A stretch of DNA of 6,088 nucleotides from an uncultured Centipeda sp. (GTDB lineage Bacteria > Bacillota > Negativicutes > Selenomonadales > Selenomonadaceae): contig CALALM010000499.1 of the NCBI GenBank assembly GCA_937925565.1, positions 1-6,088 of the forward strand, in the 5' to 3' direction. The notes under the pieces are model-generated. The model was not told the origin of the DNA. It did no database searches and worked only from the letters and a program-made list of their open reading frames with translations. Positions 4,524-6,088 of this stretch are shown piece after piece; position 1 is the stretch's first letter; each line of letters begins with the position of its first letter. The position numbers and the translations under genes are program-made.

Positions 4524-6088
4524 TTATGCCTCTCTGCGATCGAACGGTACCTGTCCGAGCTGCAAATCCGGGTTGTTCTCACGGATCCAGCCAAGTGCCC
4601 ACTCGTTGCTCACGAGGAGGACGGGGTTGCCGCTCTTGTCGTGAACGAACATGCCGCGATCCGCACCGCGCAGATCGGAGGGCGTGATCGTGCGCCCATC
4701 GGGGAACGCGAGCCAGCGCGCCGTCTCGAACGGCTGCATCTGCATCGTGATCTCCGTGTTGTACTCGCTTTTCAGGCGGTACTCGAGCACCTCAAACTGC
4801 AGCGTTCCGACGGTGCCGACGATGTAGCTGTCGAGTCCCGCGCCGACCTGCTCAAAGAGCTGAATCGCCCCCTCCTGCGTCAGCTGCTCGATGCCCTTGA
4901 CGAACTGCTTGCGCTTCATCGTGTCCTTTGCCGCGACGCGCGCGAAACGCTCGGGCGGGAACACGGGAAAATCCTCGAATTTGAACTTGTGCGCGGGGTC
5001 ACAGAGCGTATCTCCGATGCCGAACACGCCGGGGTCGAACAGTCCCACGATGTCGCCGGGATACGCCGTGTCGATGATCTGGCGATCCTGTGCAAGGAAC
5101 TGCTGCGGCTGTGCGAGTTTGATGAGCTTGCCCGTCGGTGCGTGCCAAACGCTCATATTGCGGTCGAACTTGCCCGACGAAATCCGAATAAATGCGAGGC
5201 GGTCGCGGTGCGCGGGGTTCATATTCGCCTGAATCTTGAACACGAAGCCCGAGAATTTCTCATCGTCCGGCTCGATCACACCCGCCGAGGACATACGCGG
5301 CGCCGGCGTCGGTGCGAGGCGGATGTACTCCTCGAGGAAGTTCTGCACGCCGAAGTTTGTCATTGCCGAGCCAAAGAACATCGGCGTGAGTTCGCCTGCA
5401 TCCACGGCTGCGCGGTCGAACGCCTCGCCCGCATCGCGCAGCAGCTCGATGTCGTCCGCCAGTGCAGCGGCAGCCTCCTCCCCAACGCGTTCCTTCCACG
5501 CGGGGTCGTCCATCTCAAACACCTCGGAGACGCGTGTTTCCTGCCCGTGTGTCTCATCCTCGGCAAAGAGCTCGATGCGGTTCTTCTCGCGGTCGTAGAC
5601 GCCGCGATAGGTGCCGTCCGTGCCGATCGGCCAGTTCATCGGATAGGAGCGGATGCCGAGCACGTTTTCGAGTTCATCCATGAGGTCAAGCGGTGCTTTG
5701 CCGAAACGATCCAATTTGTTGACAAACGTGAAGATAGGGATGCCGCGCTGACGGCAGACGCGGAACAGCTTGCGCGTCTGTGCCTCAACGCCCTTTGCCG
5801 CATCGATGATCATGACGGCGCTGTCCACCGCCATCAGCGTACGGTAGGTGTCCTCGCTAAAGTCCTGATGCCCCGGCGTATCGAGGATGTTGATGCGATA
5901 GCCGTCGTAGTCGAACTGCAGGACGGAGGAGGTGACGGAGATGCCGCGCTGCTTTTCGATCTCCATCCAGTCGGAGACGGCGTGGCGCTGCGTCTTGCGC
6001 GACTTGATCGAGCCCGCGAGATGGATTGCCCCGCCGTAGAGGAGCAGCTTCTCGGTGAGCGTCGTCTTGCCCGCATCCGGATGTGAGA
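4524..6088 (-). CDS. prfC: Peptide chain release factor 3 (RF3), 5' end beyond the window
   Basis: RF3 is the translational GTPase that removes RF1/RF2 from the ribosome after peptide release. About 520 residues are visible and roughly 15-20 N-terminal ones are missing past the right edge, matching the usual RF3 length near 525-530. The G1 P-loop S-H-P-D-A-G-K-T-T is at 6086-6060, and the switch I region R-G-I-S-V-T follows M-E-I-E-K-Q near 5966-5931. G3 D-T-P-G-H is at 5882-5868 and G4 N-K-L-D at 5720-5709. Further on come the RF3-typical blocks F-S-G-F-V-F-K-I-Q-A-N-M and A-Y-P-G-D-I-V-G-L, and L-K-S-E-Y-N near the C-terminus. The A-A-K-G-V-E-A-Q-T-R-K-L block and S-E-D-T-Y-R-T separate it from EF-G and LepA. 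The stop TAA lies at 4526-4524, next to the shared hairpin. The ATG at 5966 is internal and is not the start, because the P-loop lies upstream of it in the same frame. No defect is visible. Confidence 0.97.
   Translation of the reverse strand, partial: SHPDAGKTTLTEKLLLYGGAIHLAGSIKSRKTQRHAVSDWMEIEKQRGISVTSSVLQFDYDGYRINILDTPGHQDFSEDTYRTLMAVDSAVMIIDAAKGVEAQTRKLFRVCRQRGIPIFTFVNKLDRFGKAPLDLMDELENVLGIRSYPMNWPIGTDGTYRGVYDREKNRIELFAEDETHGQETRVSEVFEMDDPAWKERVGEEAAAALADDIELLRDAGEAFDRAAVDAGELTPMFFGSAMTNFGVQNFLEEYIRLAPTPAPRMSSAGVIEPDDEKFSGFVFKIQANMNPAHRDRLAFIRISSGKFDRNMSVWHAPTGKLIKLAQPQQFLAQDRQIIDTAYPGDIVGLFDPGVFGIGDTLCDPAHKFKFEDFPVFPPERFARVAAKDTMKRKQFVKGIEQLTQEGAIQLFEQVGAGLDSYIVGTVGTLQFEVLEYRLKSEYNTEITMQMQPFETARWLAFPDGRTITPSDLRGADRGMFVHDKSGNPVLLVSNEWALGWIRENNPDLQLGQVPFDRREA

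Noticed and set aside
4641..6086. 481-codon open frame on the plus strand opposite prfC
   Set aside because: It mirrors the codon bias of prfC, whose GTPase motifs are unmistakable on the minus strand. The plus-strand product is low-complexity Arg/Leu/Ala with no family pattern and no ribosome binding site that I can see.
1..6088. CRISPR array, tRNA/rRNA, insertion sequence or phage genes
   Set aside because: No regularly spaced repeats, cloverleaf-like sequences, transposase motifs or terminal inverted repeats were seen anywhere in the window.

Overview
This 6.1 kb stretch is ordinary dense bacterial chromosome, about 57-60% GC by eye. It has strong AAGGAG-type ribosome binding sites, most of them six bases before the ATG. 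The protein style (RF3, an RclA-type flavoprotein, a ribbon-helix-helix HicB protein, signal-peptide and lipoprotein-like leaders) suggests a Gram-positive-lineage bacterium. A GC-rich diderm Firmicute of the Negativicutes, Selenomonas-like, is my best guess. That assignment is inference from protein style and is not proven by any marker here.

Layout. Positions 1-88 carry the last 28 codons of a fumarase/aspartase-superfamily enzyme, most like class II fumarase. A long symmetric hairpin at 133-186 can end transcription from both sides and is shared with the convergent Crp/Fnr-family regulator gene (minus strand, 186-878). The 170 bp between the regulator and the next gene is a divergent control region. 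It holds a near-consensus sigma-70 promoter for the regulator, a perfect 9-1-9 palindrome over that promoter's predicted start site, a pair of 10-bp direct repeats 21 bp apart, and an extended -10 promoter for the rightward genes.

The rightward genes form a tight three-gene operon: an RclA-like FAD-dependent disulfide oxidoreductase (1049-2413), a secreted protein of unknown function with two cysteines (2427-3041), and a membrane-anchored or lipoprotein-like alpha/beta hydrolase of the hormone-sensitive-lipase type (3052-4050). Gaps are 13 and 10 bases. The arrangement loosely recalls E. coli rclABC, a reactive-chlorine response locus in which rclA is followed by genes for small envelope proteins. 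Here the control protein is Crp-type rather than AraC-type and the partner genes differ. My best hypothesis for the region is a redox or electrophile-stress module with a cytoplasmic flavoenzyme and two envelope proteins.

After a 68-bp AT-rich gap comes a small, AT-richer gene (4119-4457) for an orphan HicB-type antitoxin with no HicA beside it. A second hairpin at 4471-4513 separates it from the convergent prfC gene (peptide chain release factor 3, minus strand), which runs off the right edge lacking only about the first 15-20 codons.
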